Assembly: GCF_023278185.1 (NCBI RefSeq)
Contig: NZ_CP066356.1
Span: 5,510,001-5,574,000 of the forward strand
Source of the DNA: Bradyrhizobium elkanii USDA 76
GTDB taxonomy: Bacteria; Pseudomonadota; Alphaproteobacteria; Rhizobiales; Xanthobacteraceae
Direction of reading: 5' to 3'
Length of the DNA stretch: 64,000 nucleotides
Position 1 is the first letter of the stretch. Each line of letters begins with the position of its first letter. Shown in pieces: positions 26,029 to 34,337 of the stretch. Below the pieces are notes generated by a model. It was given only the letters and a program-made list of their open reading frames with translations. It had not been told where the DNA came from and did not search any database. The position numbers and the translations under genes are program-made.

Positions 26029-26556
26029 CTAGCTCACCACTTCCGTCACCGGCTGCAAGTCGATCTCGAAGGTCTCGAGAAATTTCGACGTCATGATGTA
26101 GAAGCCGACCGAGAGCTGCAGCTCGATCAGTGCGGCCGGCGTCAGCTTCGCCGCGATCGTCTTGAAGGTCGCATCGGTCGGCTTCTTCAGCTTGACGATC
26201 TCGTCGGTGAAGGCGAGCGCCGCGCGCTGCACCTCGTTGAAGCAGATCGCGGACTGCCAATCCTCGAGCGCAGCGTTCTGCTCGTCGGTGACGCCGACAT
26301 TCTTGCCGATGCGCTTGTGCGCGACGATCTCGTAGGGCGCCTCGCAGAGAATGCCGGTGCGGGTGATCGCAAGCTCGCGGACGACGGGATCGAGCTCGCC
26401 CTTGTGGCGGATCGCGCCGCCGAGCCGGCAGTACTGTTCAAAGTAGCTTGGCGAATGCGCCATCATGCGAAAGATGTTGGCGTTGCGGTTCTTGTCGAGG
26501 ATCTCGCGGGTACGCGGGCTTGCCTTCGCGGGATCGGAGTAGTCGATACGGGCCAT
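26029..26556 (-). CDS. Carboxymuconolactone decarboxylase/AhpD-family protein
   Basis: 175 residues, all helical. The family core is LAITRTGILCEAPYEIVAHKRIG: one Cys followed after four residues by Glu, then His, rather than the CxxC of AhpD. This argues against a peroxidase-type disulfide enzyme and for a gamma-carboxymuconolactone decarboxylase-like or related catalytic role. ALAFTDEIVKLKKPTDATFK and LIELQLSVGFYIMTSKFLET are also family-typical. It stands alone, convergent with the glutaminase operon, so the substrate is unknown. Confidence 0.85.
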   Translation of the reverse strand: MARIDYSDPAKASPRTREILDKNRNANIFRMMAHSPSYFEQYCRLGGAIRHKGELDPVVRELAITRTGILCEAPYEIVAHKRIGKNVGVTDEQNAALEDWQSAICFNEVQRAALAFTDEIVKLKKPTDATFKTIAAKLTPAALIELQLSVGFYIMTSKFLETFEIDLQPVTEVVS

Positions 26557-26601
26557 TTCCTAACCTTGATCTTGCTGTCGTTTCTGTCGGGTTCCGAAAC
26601 A

Positions 26602-26705
26602 CTAGAGCCTTTTCCGCTCCGATGAAATCGGAACGGGGTTCTAGATCCTTGTTTTGACGCGTTTTCTTCACGCGAACCGGTATCCACTTCGCTCGAAAAC
26701 ACTCT
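26602..26705. repeat. Dispersed intergenic repeat with two small hairpins
   Basis: It begins CTAGAGCCTTTTCCGCTCCG and contains CCGATGAAATCGG, then GACGCGTTTTCTTCACGCG, and ends in a CACTTCGCTCGAAAACACTC stretch. I recognise this from memory as a recurrent Bradyrhizobium/Rhodopseudomonas intergenic sequence. It takes up a third of the 349 bp gap 26557-26905. The rest of the gap holds only the palindrome at 26855. Confidence 0.7.
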
Positions 26706-26854
26706 GTACGGGCCGCTGTCGCAGGAGCAACACGCGCGAGTCAAATTGCCGCCGCATTCCCAGACAACCTTGTCACAGTCGATATTCGCTGAGTGGGGAC
26801 TCGTCAAAAGCGAATGCTCGACGCGGGGTGTTCCGAGTAAAAAATCCGGCCGTC

Positions 26855-26873
26855 TTGCGCGCAATTCGCGCAA
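26855..26873 (+). promoter_or_regulatory. Operator-like palindrome before a small membrane-protein gene
   Basis: TTGCGCG and CGCGCAA arms flank CAATT, 33 bp upstream of the start at 26906. The symmetry and place suit a repressor site; no regulator is identified. Confidence 0.4.
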
Positions 26874-26905
26874 CGACGAGTCATGCCCAAGTCTAGGGGA
26901 AACGC

Positions 26906-27007
26906 ATGAAGGAAGCCACCAAGAGGGCGGCCTCGGAAGCGCTTGCGCAAATGCTGGCGGTGACGGCGATGCTCGTCATCGCCAGCGTCATCTTCTATTG
27001 GCACTAA
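26906..27007 (+). CDS. Very small single-helix membrane protein, 33 residues
   Basis: ATG preceded by a weak GGGGAAA site; 33 residues with a basic N-terminus (KEATKRAASEALAQ) and one hydrophobic helix (MLAVTAMLVIASVIFYWH). The positive-inside charge pattern and an operator-like palindrome upstream favour a real gene, but the shortness keeps this tentative. Function unknown. Confidence 0.45.
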   Translation: MKEATKRAASEALAQMLAVTAMLVIASVIFYWH

Positions 27008-27108
27008 AGCATGATCCGGAAAAGTGCGAAGCGGTTTTCCGAGAAGATCATGCTCAAACAAGGAGCTAAAGCGCGATGATGATTCAACCTGATCTCATCG
27101 CGCTTTAG
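27008..27108. repeat. Two-module composite repeat (A-B), reference copy
   Basis: Module A (27008-27054) has AGCATGATCC and GATCATGCT ends with CGGAAAAGTGCGAAGCGG between them. An AAACAAGGAG spacer is followed by module B, CTAAAGCGCGATGATG to CATCGCGCTTTAG (27066-27108). The same A-spacer-B order is found at 35955-36055 and 21614-21706 (both reversed). Confidence 0.85.
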
Positions 27109-27182
27109 TATCCGCAAACTATGAGGGGCAAGAGCGAACCAGTTCAGCTTGGTCTCGCGTTCTGACTGGATCGTTCAGCCCC

Positions 27183-27542
27183 TCATTTCGCCTTTGCGAA
27201 ATATGGAACCAGTCGTCCCGCGAATTGCGTGAAGCGCGCCGCGACCTTGTCGCCGATGGCGAGGTCGTTGTCGCCATGGGCCATCATGCGAAAGCCCTCG
27301 TCGGCATCGACAAGCACGATGTTGTACGGCACATGCGCTCGCGTCTCAGGCGTCGCGGCGCGGCAGACCAGCGAGGTCGCATACACCGTCCCCGCCCCGC
27401 TCGCGCGATGCTCGGCAAGATCGGGCGAACCGCAGGCGGCGCAAAAGCTGCGGCGGAAATATTGCCGCGCGCCACAGCCGTTGCAGGTCTGGTAGACGAT
27501 GGCTTCAATGCCCTTGGTCCAGTCCACGATCGGTCCGCTCAT
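27183..27542 (-). CDS. DUF35 OB-fold/zinc-ribbon acyl-CoA-associated protein
   Basis: 119 residues from the ATG at 27542, which overlaps the upstream thiolase-like stop by 4 bp (ATGA), implying coupled translation. The N-terminal rubredoxin-like zinc ribbon has two Cys pairs (CNGCGARQYFRRSFCAACG, about 22-40), followed by an OB-fold domain (GTVYATSLVCR ... GDKVAARF). DUF35 proteins form complexes with thiolase-fold partners, as in steroid side-chain aldolases (ChsH2-Ltp2). Its adjacency to a Cys-less thiolase-like protein supports the same kind of complex here. Confidence 0.88.
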   Translation of the reverse strand: MSGPIVDWTKGIEAIVYQTCNGCGARQYFRRSFCAACGSPDLAEHRASGAGTVYATSLVCRAATPETRAHVPYNIVLVDADEGFRMMAHGDNDLAIGDKVAARFTQFAGRLVPYFAKAK

Positions 27543-28675
27543 CGCACGCGCTCCAGGAACATGCTGACATGCGACGACAGCACCCCGCCGTCGCCGTGCA
27601 GCAGCGCCACCGAGGCGTCGCGCACCTGACGATTTTCGGCGCGGCCGGTCATCTGCAGATGGGTCTCGACCAGATGCGCCATCGCGCCGCCGACGCCGCA
27701 ATGACCGTAGCTGAGGAGGCCGCCATGGGTGTTGAGCGGCATCTCGCCATCCTGATTGAAATAGCCGGCGCGCACCCGCGCCGCCGCCTCACCGCGTCCG
27801 GCAAGGCCGAGATCCTCCAGCAGCATCGCGAGCGTGATCGTGAAGCTGTCATAGACCGCGGCGTAGCGCACGTCCGGGATCGCGATGCCCGACACCTCTT
27901 TCGCCTTCGCGATCGCAATCTCGGCACCGAGCTCACTGAGCGCGGGCGCGGCGGTGATATGCTGATGGGTATGCGCCTGGGCGCAGCCGCGGACGCGGAC
28001 CTGCCGCTCGCCGGTCGGCTCGCGGCTGATGACGCACGCTGCGCCGCCGTCCGACACCGGACAGCAATCGAGCAGCTTGAGCGGCATCGCCACGGCCTTG
28101 GAGGCCATCACGTCGGCAACCGTGATCGGCTCGTGGAATTGCGCGCCGGGATGCGTCAGCGCGTGCTTGCGCATCAGCACCGCGAACTCGGCAAGGTCTT
28201 CCTGCGTGAGGCCGTATTCATGCATGTAGCGCGTCGCGACCAGCCCGTAATAGGCCGGAATCGTCGGCCCCAGCGTCACCTCGTAGTCGGGATGCCCGAC
28301 CTGGGCCAGCGCCTGGATCGAGGCGTCGCGGCTCTGCCCGGTCAGCCGGTTCTCGCCGCCGACCACCAGCACGTGTTTTGCGACGCCGGCATCGACCAGG
28401 TGATGCGCCAGCATGGTCATCGCAAGCCCGGTGGCGCCGCCGACCTGTACGGCGTGCGCGTAAGCCGGGCGAATGCCGAAGTGCTCGGCGAATACCGTGG
28501 CCAGCATGATGTGCGGCGAGACCGTGGAGTAGCCGCAGAGGATGCCGTCGATGTCGGAGCGCTTCAGCCCGGCATCCGAGATCGCAAGCTCGGCCGCCTT
28601 GCTCATCAGGTCGAGCGAGGACAGGCCCTCATGTTTGCCGTAGGACGTGAGGCCGACGCCGGTGACGAAGCTCAT
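27539..28675 (-). CDS. Thiolase-fold lipid-transfer/aldolase-like protein lacking the nucleophilic Cys
   Basis: 378 residues with the non-decarboxylating thiolase fold. At the place of the catalytic Cys (usually VNxxCxSG) it reads HAVQVGGATG (75-83), so normal thiolysis is unlikely. Tyr275 in AVYDSFTITL and Tyr323 in LLSYGHCGVGG occupy positions that resemble the two active-site tyrosines of the retro-aldolase Ltp2. With the overlapping DUF35 gene it probably makes an aldolase or lipid-transfer complex acting on a beta-hydroxyacyl-CoA. This is an inference from motif and context; a non-catalytic sterol-carrier role is the alternative. Confidence 0.85.
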   Translation of the reverse strand: MSFVTGVGLTSYGKHEGLSSLDLMSKAAELAISDAGLKRSDIDGILCGYSTVSPHIMLATVFAEHFGIRPAYAHAVQVGGATGLAMTMLAHHLVDAGVAKHVLVVGGENRLTGQSRDASIQALAQVGHPDYEVTLGPTIPAYYGLVATRYMHEYGLTQEDLAEFAVLMRKHALTHPGAQFHEPITVADVMASKAVAMPLKLLDCCPVSDGGAACVISREPTGERQVRVRGCAQAHTHQHITAAPALSELGAEIAIAKAKEVSGIAIPDVRYAAVYDSFTITLAMLLEDLGLAGRGEAAARVRAGYFNQDGEMPLNTHGGLLSYGHCGVGGAMAHLVETHLQMTGRAENRQVRDASVALLHGDGGVLSSHVSMFLERVR

Positions 28676-28688
28676 CGCATTATGACCA

Positions 28689-29855
28689 TCAATACGACTT
28701 CGGAAGGCCGAGCACCTTCTCGCCGATGAAGCTGAGGATCAGCTGCGGGCTGATCGGCGCGATGCGCGGGATCAGCGATTCCCGCAAATAGCGCTCGACG
28801 TGATACTCCTTGGCGTAGCCGAAGCCGCCATGGGTCATCACCGCCTGCTCGCAGGCATGGAAGCCGGCTTCCGCGGCGAGATATTTTGCCGAGTTCGCCG
28901 CGGGGCCGCACGGCAGGTTCTGGTCATATTGCCAGCCGGCGCGCAGCACCATCAGCCAGGCAGCCTCCAGCTCCATCCAGCACTTCGCCAGCGGATGCTG
29001 GATCGCCTGGTTCATGCCAATCGGCCGGTTGAACACGATGCGCCCCTTGGCATATTCCGACGCCCGCTTCAGCGCGATCTGGCCGAGGCCGACCGCTTCG
29101 GCCGCGATCAGGATGCGCTCCGGATTCATGCCGTGCAGGATGTATTCGAAGCCGCGGCCCTCCTCGCCGATGCGGTCTTCGACCGGGATCTCGAAATTCT
29201 CGAAGAACAGCTCGTTGGAATCGACCGGCTTGCGGCCCATCTTCTCGATCTCGTGCACGGTGACGCGCTTGCGGTCGAAATCGGTGTAGAACAGGCTGAG
29301 GCCATGGGTCGGGCTGCGCACTTCCTCCAGCGGCGTGGTGCGCGCGAGCAGCAGGATCTTGTTGGCGACCTGCGCGGTCGAGATCCACACCTTCTGGCCG
29401 TTGACGATGTATTTGTCGCCCTGGCGCACCGCGCGGGTCTTGAGCTGCGTGGTATTGAGGCCGGTATTGGGCTCGGTCACCGCGAAGCAGGACTTGTCGC
29501 GACCGTCGATGATCGGCGGCAGCATGCGCTGGCACTGCTCCCTGGTGCCGAACACCACCACCGGATTGAGCCCGAACACGTTCATATGTACCGCGGACGC
29601 GCCGGACATGCCGGCGCCGGATTCGGAGATCGTGCGCATCATGATCGCGGCATCGGTGATGCCGAGCCCGGAGCCGCCATACTCCTCCGGAATGCAGATG
29701 CCGAGCCAGCCGGCATCGGCCAGCGCGCGGTGGAAGTCGGCCGGATAGCCGCCCTCCTTGTCCTTCTTCAGCCAGTAGGCCTCGTCAAAGCGCGAGCAGA
29801 TCTTGGCGACGGCATCGCGGATCGATTCCTGGTTGGCGGAGAGTGCGAAATCCAT
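28689..29855 (-). CDS. Acyl-CoA dehydrogenase
   Basis: 388 residues, full length. Family features include GICIPEEYGGSGLGITDAAI in the N-terminal domain, CFAVTEPNTGLNTTQLKT in the beta domain, and the C-terminal MTHGGFGYAKEYHVERYLRE. It uses FAD and the ETF system to make an enoyl-CoA. It is the third enzyme of a leftward acyl-CoA cluster, 11 bp after the CaiB-type gene stop and 13 bp before the Cys-less thiolase start, so cotranscription is likely. The substrate is unknown. Confidence 0.92.
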   Translation of the reverse strand: MDFALSANQESIRDAVAKICSRFDEAYWLKKDKEGGYPADFHRALADAGWLGICIPEEYGGSGLGITDAAIMMRTISESGAGMSGASAVHMNVFGLNPVVVFGTREQCQRMLPPIIDGRDKSCFAVTEPNTGLNTTQLKTRAVRQGDKYIVNGQKVWISTAQVANKILLLARTTPLEEVRSPTHGLSLFYTDFDRKRVTVHEIEKMGRKPVDSNELFFENFEIPVEDRIGEEGRGFEYILHGMNPERILIAAEAVGLGQIALKRASEYAKGRIVFNRPIGMNQAIQHPLAKCWMELEAAWLMVLRAGWQYDQNLPCGPAANSAKYLAAEAGFHACEQAVMTHGGFGYAKEYHVERYLRESLIPRIAPISPQLILSFIGEKVLGLPKSY

Positions 29856-29866
29856 CTGTCGTGCTC

Positions 29867-31066
29867 CTATGCCTGCACCGCTTTAACCGCGCCGTCGCGC
29901 ACCATCGCCGCGATCTCCTCGGTGGAGAAACCCGCCTCCCGCAAAATCTCCGCGCTGTGCTCGCCGAGCCGCGGCGCCAGCCGGCTCGGCTCGACCCTGG
30001 TCTCCGACCACCGCGCCGACGGCGTCATGCTGCGGATCCGGCCCTCGGTCGGGTGATCGACCACGGGGAAGACGCCGGTCGCGACCATATGCGGGTCCTC
30101 GAGCAGGCTCTCGAGATCGTGCATCGGCATCACGGGCACGTCGGCCTTCTCGAGGATCTCGTTCCACTCGGCAGTGGTCCTGGTCTGGAGAATACGCGCG
30201 AGTTCGGCGTAGACGACATCGATATTGCTGGCGCGGCCGGCGAAGGTCGCGAATTTCGGATCGCTGCGCAGATCGTCGCGGCCGGTCGCCTTGAAGAAAT
30301 TCTCCCACTGCTTGTCGTTGTAGACGATCACGCAGATATAGCCGTCGAGTGTCTTGTACGGTCGCCGGTCCGGCGACAGATGCCGCGCATAGCCGCCCTT
30401 GTCGAGCGGCGGATCGTAGGTCAGACCGCCCATGTGGTCGCCCATGACGAAGCCGGCCATGGTCTCGAACATCGGAATGTCGACGCGCTGGCCCTGCCCG
30501 GTACGGTCGCGATGCACGAGGCTCGCACAGATCGCGCCGACCGCGGTGAGGCCGACGATGCGGTCGACCAACGCGTTCGGCACATAGCGCGGCACACCGT
30601 CCGAGGTTTGCGCCATCAGCGCCGGCAGCGCGGTCGCGCCCTGGATCAGGTCGTCATAGGCGGGCTTGGCGGCATAGGGTCCCTCCTGGCCGAAGCCGAA
30701 CACGCCGGCATAGATCAGCCGCGGGTTGACCTTGGAAACGACGTCATAGCCGAGTTGCAGCCGCGCCATCGCCTGCGGGCGCACATTGTAGACCAGCACG
30801 TCGGCCTTCGCGATCAGCCGCAGCACCGCCTCGCGCCCCGCCGCCTTCTTCAGATCGAGGCAAACCGAGCGCTTGCTGCGGTTGGTGTTGAGGAACACCG
30901 GTCCCATGCCGGGATGCCGCGTCGGACCGATCTGACGCGTCACGTCGCCATCGGGCGATTCCACCTTGACGACGTCGGCGCCGTAATCGCCAAGCATCTG
31001 CGTGGCGTAGGGTCCCATCAGCACGGTCGTCATGTCGACGACCTTGATACCCTGCAGTGGTCCCAT
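29867..31066 (-). CDS. CaiB/BaiF family III CoA transferase
   Basis: 399 residues. The N-terminal GIKVVDMTTVLMGPYATQML and DYGADVVKVESPDGD, LDLKKAAGREAVLRLIAKAD, NVRPQAMARLQLGYD, the YAGVFGFGQEGPYA loop and the C-terminal LGEHSAEILREAGFS are all classic. The catalytic Asp of the family should lie in the KPAYDDLIQGATAL segment. It would move CoA between carboxylic acids to activate the pathway substrate without ATP. Within the cluster it complements the ATP-dependent synthetase at 31583. Confidence 0.92.
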   Translation of the reverse strand: MGPLQGIKVVDMTTVLMGPYATQMLGDYGADVVKVESPDGDVTRQIGPTRHPGMGPVFLNTNRSKRSVCLDLKKAAGREAVLRLIAKADVLVYNVRPQAMARLQLGYDVVSKVNPRLIYAGVFGFGQEGPYAAKPAYDDLIQGATALPALMAQTSDGVPRYVPNALVDRIVGLTAVGAICASLVHRDRTGQGQRVDIPMFETMAGFVMGDHMGGLTYDPPLDKGGYARHLSPDRRPYKTLDGYICVIVYNDKQWENFFKATGRDDLRSDPKFATFAGRASNIDVVYAELARILQTRTTAEWNEILEKADVPVMPMHDLESLLEDPHMVATGVFPVVDHPTEGRIRSMTPSARWSETRVEPSRLAPRLGEHSAEILREAGFSTEEIAAMVRDGAVKAVQA

Positions 31067-31229
31067 CGTCCTGTTCGCTCCCGGATGTCGTGGTTATGGA
31101 GCTAGTAACGGGAGCTTTTCAAAGAGATCAAGCTGCGCCGGGCGTATGGGCGTATGCATGGCTGCGGCCGGGCCGCTTCCGTGCGGCGGAACGCGGGGTG
31201 GGCAAAACGAAGCGTATTCACCGCCGCCC

Positions 31230-31439
31230 TTATGCCGGCGACTGCCCCGTCATCACCTCGCGCGCCTTCAGGAGCCTTTCCAGTTCCGCATTCTGTTGCT
31301 CGAGCCGCTCGGCGATGCGCTCCTCGACTTCGGCGCCGGCTGCGCCCGCGGCCTGCTCGATCAGCTGCCTGATATTGTCCCGGAGGATCGCGATGCGATC
31401 GTTCACTTCCGACAGCGACAGAGACGTCTCGATTCCCAT
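31230..31439 (-). CDS. Small coiled-coil protein, 69 residues
   Basis: The ATG at 31439 starts MGIETSLSLSEVNDRIAILR; almost the whole chain is predicted helical with heptad Leu/Ile spacing (IRQLIEQAAGA, RIAERLEQQNAELERLLKAR). It lies between the acyl-CoA synthetase and CoA-transferase genes on the same strand, with a good GAGAACGG-type leader. It is not a known enzyme; a structural or partner role is possible. The frame is open to 31523, but the upstream part looks non-coding. Confidence 0.6.
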   Translation of the reverse strand: MGIETSLSLSEVNDRIAILRDNIRQLIEQAAGAAGAEVEERIAERLEQQNAELERLLKAREVMTGQSPA

Positions 31440-31582
31440 GGTCCGTTCTCCCGGTGACAAGCACAGGCAGCTTAGCGCGGCGGGAGGTCCCGGCCTATCC
31501 CTTAACCGCTCTGGTGACCCCAATCCCTACTGTGCATGGGGTTGTTTTCGATGTTTTCGATTCAACCCAGCCTCGCCGCGCT

Positions 31583-33121
31583 TTAGCCCATGCCCTTGGC
31601 CAGCATCTCCCGCAGCGCGGTCTTCAGCACCTTGCCATAATTGTTCTTCGGCAGTGCATCGAGATAGACATAGCGCTTCGGCCGCTTGAAGCGGGCGATC
31701 GAGGCAAGGCAATGCGCGTCGAGCTTGCCGTCGTCGGCGGTAGCGCCGTCCGCCAGCACGACGCAGGCGACGACGATCTCGCCCCATTCCGGATCCGGCA
31801 CACCGACGGCCGAGACCTCGCGGACATCGGGATGGGTCAGCAGGGCTTCCTCGACCTCGCGCGGATAGATGTTGGTGCCGCCGGAGATGATCACGTCCTT
31901 GGAGCGGTCCGACAGCGTGAGGAAGCCATCGGCATCGAGCCGGCCGACATCGCCGGTGCGCAGCCAGCCGTCCTTCAGCGTCTCGGCATTGGCCTTCGGA
32001 TTGTTCCAGTAGCCGAGCATCACGGTCGCGCCCTTGACCTCGATCTCGCCGGTTTCGCCGGCAGGCAGCGGCGTGCCGTCCTTGCCGGTGATCCGCACGG
32101 TGACGACGCTCTGCGCCAGCCCGACCGAGGCCAGCCGTTCGAGATAGCGCGGATGATCGCTCCGGGCGTGCCAGCCGCGCGACAGCGCCGTGATAGTCAT
32201 CGGCGACTCGCCCTGGCCGTAGATCTGCACGAAGCGCTGGCCCATCGTCGCCATCGCATCGGTGATGTCGGCCGTGTACATCGGACCGCCGCCATAGATG
32301 ATGGTGCGCAGCCCCTCGCCGTTCTCGCCGCGCTTCTTGGCGGCATCGACCAGGCGGCGCACCATCGTGGGGGCCGCGAACATCACGACATTGTCGAGCT
32401 GGCGGCCGAGGTTGAGCACCTCATCCGGATCGAAGCCGCCGGACTCCGGCACGACGTGACGGCCGCCCATCCGGACGTGCGGGAAATTGTAGAGGCCGGC
32501 GCCATGCGAGATCGGCGCGGCATAGAGCGAGGCATCGTGCGGCGTCGCCGGATCGACGTCGGCGAGATAGCACAGCGACATCGCGACCAGATTGCCGTGG
32601 CTGAGCATCACGCCCTTCGGGCGACCGGTGGTACCCGATGTGTAGAACAGCCAGGCGAGATCATTGCTCTCGCGCGGCAGCGGCGCAGGTGGTCCCTCGC
32701 CGCCTCGCATCGTCTTGTAGGCGCCGCCGTCGACCGACACCATGGTCATGCCGGTGGGGCAGTCGTCTTTCGCCTCGTTCAACGCGCCGATCGTGTCATC
32801 GGAGACGAAGGCGAGCTTGGCGCCGCCATTGCCACAGATCCACGCCGCCTCGCGGCCGTGCAGCTTGGCGTTGATCGGGATCGCGGCGGCACCGATCCAC
32901 CAGATGCCGTAGAGGCATTCGAGATATTGCGTGCAGTTCGACGCAAACAGCGCGATGCGGTCGCCGGCGGCAATGCCGTGATCACGCGCCAGCGCCGCCC
33001 CGATCGAGGCGGCGCGGCGGGCAAAGGTGGCGTAGTCGGCGTCCAGATCGAAGCCGGTCAGCAGCGCCGGCGCGTCGGGACGCGCCCGTGCCGTCGCCGC
33101 CAGCCATTCGGCAATGTTCAA
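31583..33121 (-). CDS. AMP-dependent acyl-CoA synthetase/ligase
   Basis: 512 residues. The ANL core motifs are visible: the P-loop LFYTSGTTGRPKGVMLSHGN, YGQGESPMTI, GEIEVKGATVMLGYWNNP, TGDVGRLDADGFLTLSDR and the C-terminal lysine loop KRPKRYVYLDALPKNNYGKV, whose last Lys is the adenylation residue. It converts a free acid to acyl-CoA through an acyl-adenylate. It starts 1 bp after the thiolase stop, so the two genes are certainly in one unit. The acid is not predictable; long-chain or alicyclic and aromatic acids are all possible. Confidence 0.93.
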   Translation of the reverse strand: MNIAEWLAATARARPDAPALLTGFDLDADYATFARRAASIGAALARDHGIAAGDRIALFASNCTQYLECLYGIWWIGAAAIPINAKLHGREAAWICGNGGAKLAFVSDDTIGALNEAKDDCPTGMTMVSVDGGAYKTMRGGEGPPAPLPRESNDLAWLFYTSGTTGRPKGVMLSHGNLVAMSLCYLADVDPATPHDASLYAAPISHGAGLYNFPHVRMGGRHVVPESGGFDPDEVLNLGRQLDNVVMFAAPTMVRRLVDAAKKRGENGEGLRTIIYGGGPMYTADITDAMATMGQRFVQIYGQGESPMTITALSRGWHARSDHPRYLERLASVGLAQSVVTVRITGKDGTPLPAGETGEIEVKGATVMLGYWNNPKANAETLKDGWLRTGDVGRLDADGFLTLSDRSKDVIISGGTNIYPREVEEALLTHPDVREVSAVGVPDPEWGEIVVACVVLADGATADDGKLDAHCLASIARFKRPKRYVYLDALPKNNYGKVLKTALREMLAKGMG

Positions 33122-33122
33122 G

Positions 33123-34292
33123 CTACTTCGCCGGCTCGAGGATCGAGACGTAGTTGGCGACCGCGGCGCCGCCCATGTTGAAGATGCCGCCGATCTGCGG
33201 GTTCTTGAGCTGCATGCCCTCGGGCGCCTGCCCCGTGAGCTGCATCGCGCTCATCACATGCATGGAGACGCCGGTGGCGCCGATCGGGTGGCCCTTGGCC
33301 TTGAGGCCGCCGGACGGATTGACCGGCAGCTTGCCGTCCTTCTGGGTCCAGCCTTCCATGATCGCGCGCGCGCCCTGTCCCTTCGGCGTCAGGCCCATCG
33401 CTTCATATTCGATCAGTTCGGCGACGGTGAAGCAGTCATGGGTCTCGACGAAGGACAGGTCGGAGAGCTGCAGGCCGGCCTTCTGCAGCGCGCGCTGCCA
33501 GGCGGTGGTGCAGCCCTCGAACTGCAGGATGTCGCGCTTGGACATCGGCAGGAAATCCTGCGCATGCGCGGTGGCCCGGATGTTCACCGCCTTGCCCATG
33601 GTCTTGGCCGTCTCGGCGTCGGTCAGCACCAGCGCGGCAGCGCCGTCCGAGACCAGCGAGCAGTCGGTGCGCTTCAAGGGACCGGCGACGAACGGGTTCT
33701 TGTCGCTCTCGGCGCGGCAGAACTCGAAGCCGAAATCCTTGCGCATCTGCGCATAGGGATTGGCGACGCCGTTCTTGTGGTTCTTGGCGGCGATCATCGC
33801 CAGGGCATCGGACTGGTCGCCGTATTTCTGGAAATAGGCCTGCGCGATCTTGCCGAACACGCCGGCGAAGCCACCGACCGTGTCGCCGTCCTCGGGCAGA
33901 TACGACGCCTTGAGCAGGTTCTTGCCGATCTCCGGGCCCGGCGTCTTCGTCATCTGCTCGACGCCGACCACCAGCACGATCTTCGCGGCGCCGGCTTCGA
34001 TGGCGCGGATGCCCTGATGCACGGCGGCCGATCCGGTGGCGCAGGCATTCTCGACGCGGGTGGCCGGCTTGAAGCGCAGCGCCGGATTGGCCTGCAGCAC
34101 CAGCGAGGCCGTAAAATCCTGCGGCGAGAAGCCGGCGTTGAAATGGCCGAGCATGATCTCGTCGACATCGGACGCGGCGATGCCGGCGTCAGCCAGCGCC
34201 TCGTTGGCGACCTTGACCACGAGACCCTCAACGGTCTCCGCGTCGAACTTTCCGAATGGCGTGTGCGCCCAACCCACGATGCTGGCGGTCAT
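33123..34292 (-). CDS. SCP-X-type thiolase (acetyl-CoA acetyltransferase family)
   Basis: 389 residues with all catalytic residues: Cys84 in VENACATGSAA, HDCF in FVETHDCFTVAE, and GHPIGATG near the C-terminus. This type cleaves 3-oxoacyl-CoA of longer or branched chains, as in the SCP-X/SCP2 thiolases. It is the first gene of the leftward acyl-CoA cluster and lies 45 bp downstream of the aldolase gene of the sugar locus without a clear terminator, so some read-through is possible. Confidence 0.92.
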   Translation of the reverse strand: MTASIVGWAHTPFGKFDAETVEGLVVKVANEALADAGIAASDVDEIMLGHFNAGFSPQDFTASLVLQANPALRFKPATRVENACATGSAAVHQGIRAIEAGAAKIVLVVGVEQMTKTPGPEIGKNLLKASYLPEDGDTVGGFAGVFGKIAQAYFQKYGDQSDALAMIAAKNHKNGVANPYAQMRKDFGFEFCRAESDKNPFVAGPLKRTDCSLVSDGAAALVLTDAETAKTMGKAVNIRATAHAQDFLPMSKRDILQFEGCTTAWQRALQKAGLQLSDLSFVETHDCFTVAELIEYEAMGLTPKGQGARAIMEGWTQKDGKLPVNPSGGLKAKGHPIGATGVSMHVMSAMQLTGQAPEGMQLKNPQIGGIFNMGGAAVANYVSILEPAK

Positions 34293-34337
34293 GGCCGTAT
34301 CTCCCTGTTCCTGTTCGGAGAGTTATGTAGCGTATCT

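Noticed and set aside
26654..27069. Two overlapping frames of 80 and 107 residues in the gap after the AhpD-like gene
   Set aside because: They run through dispersed repeats and lack ribosome sites; only the 33-residue frame at 26906 looks sensible.
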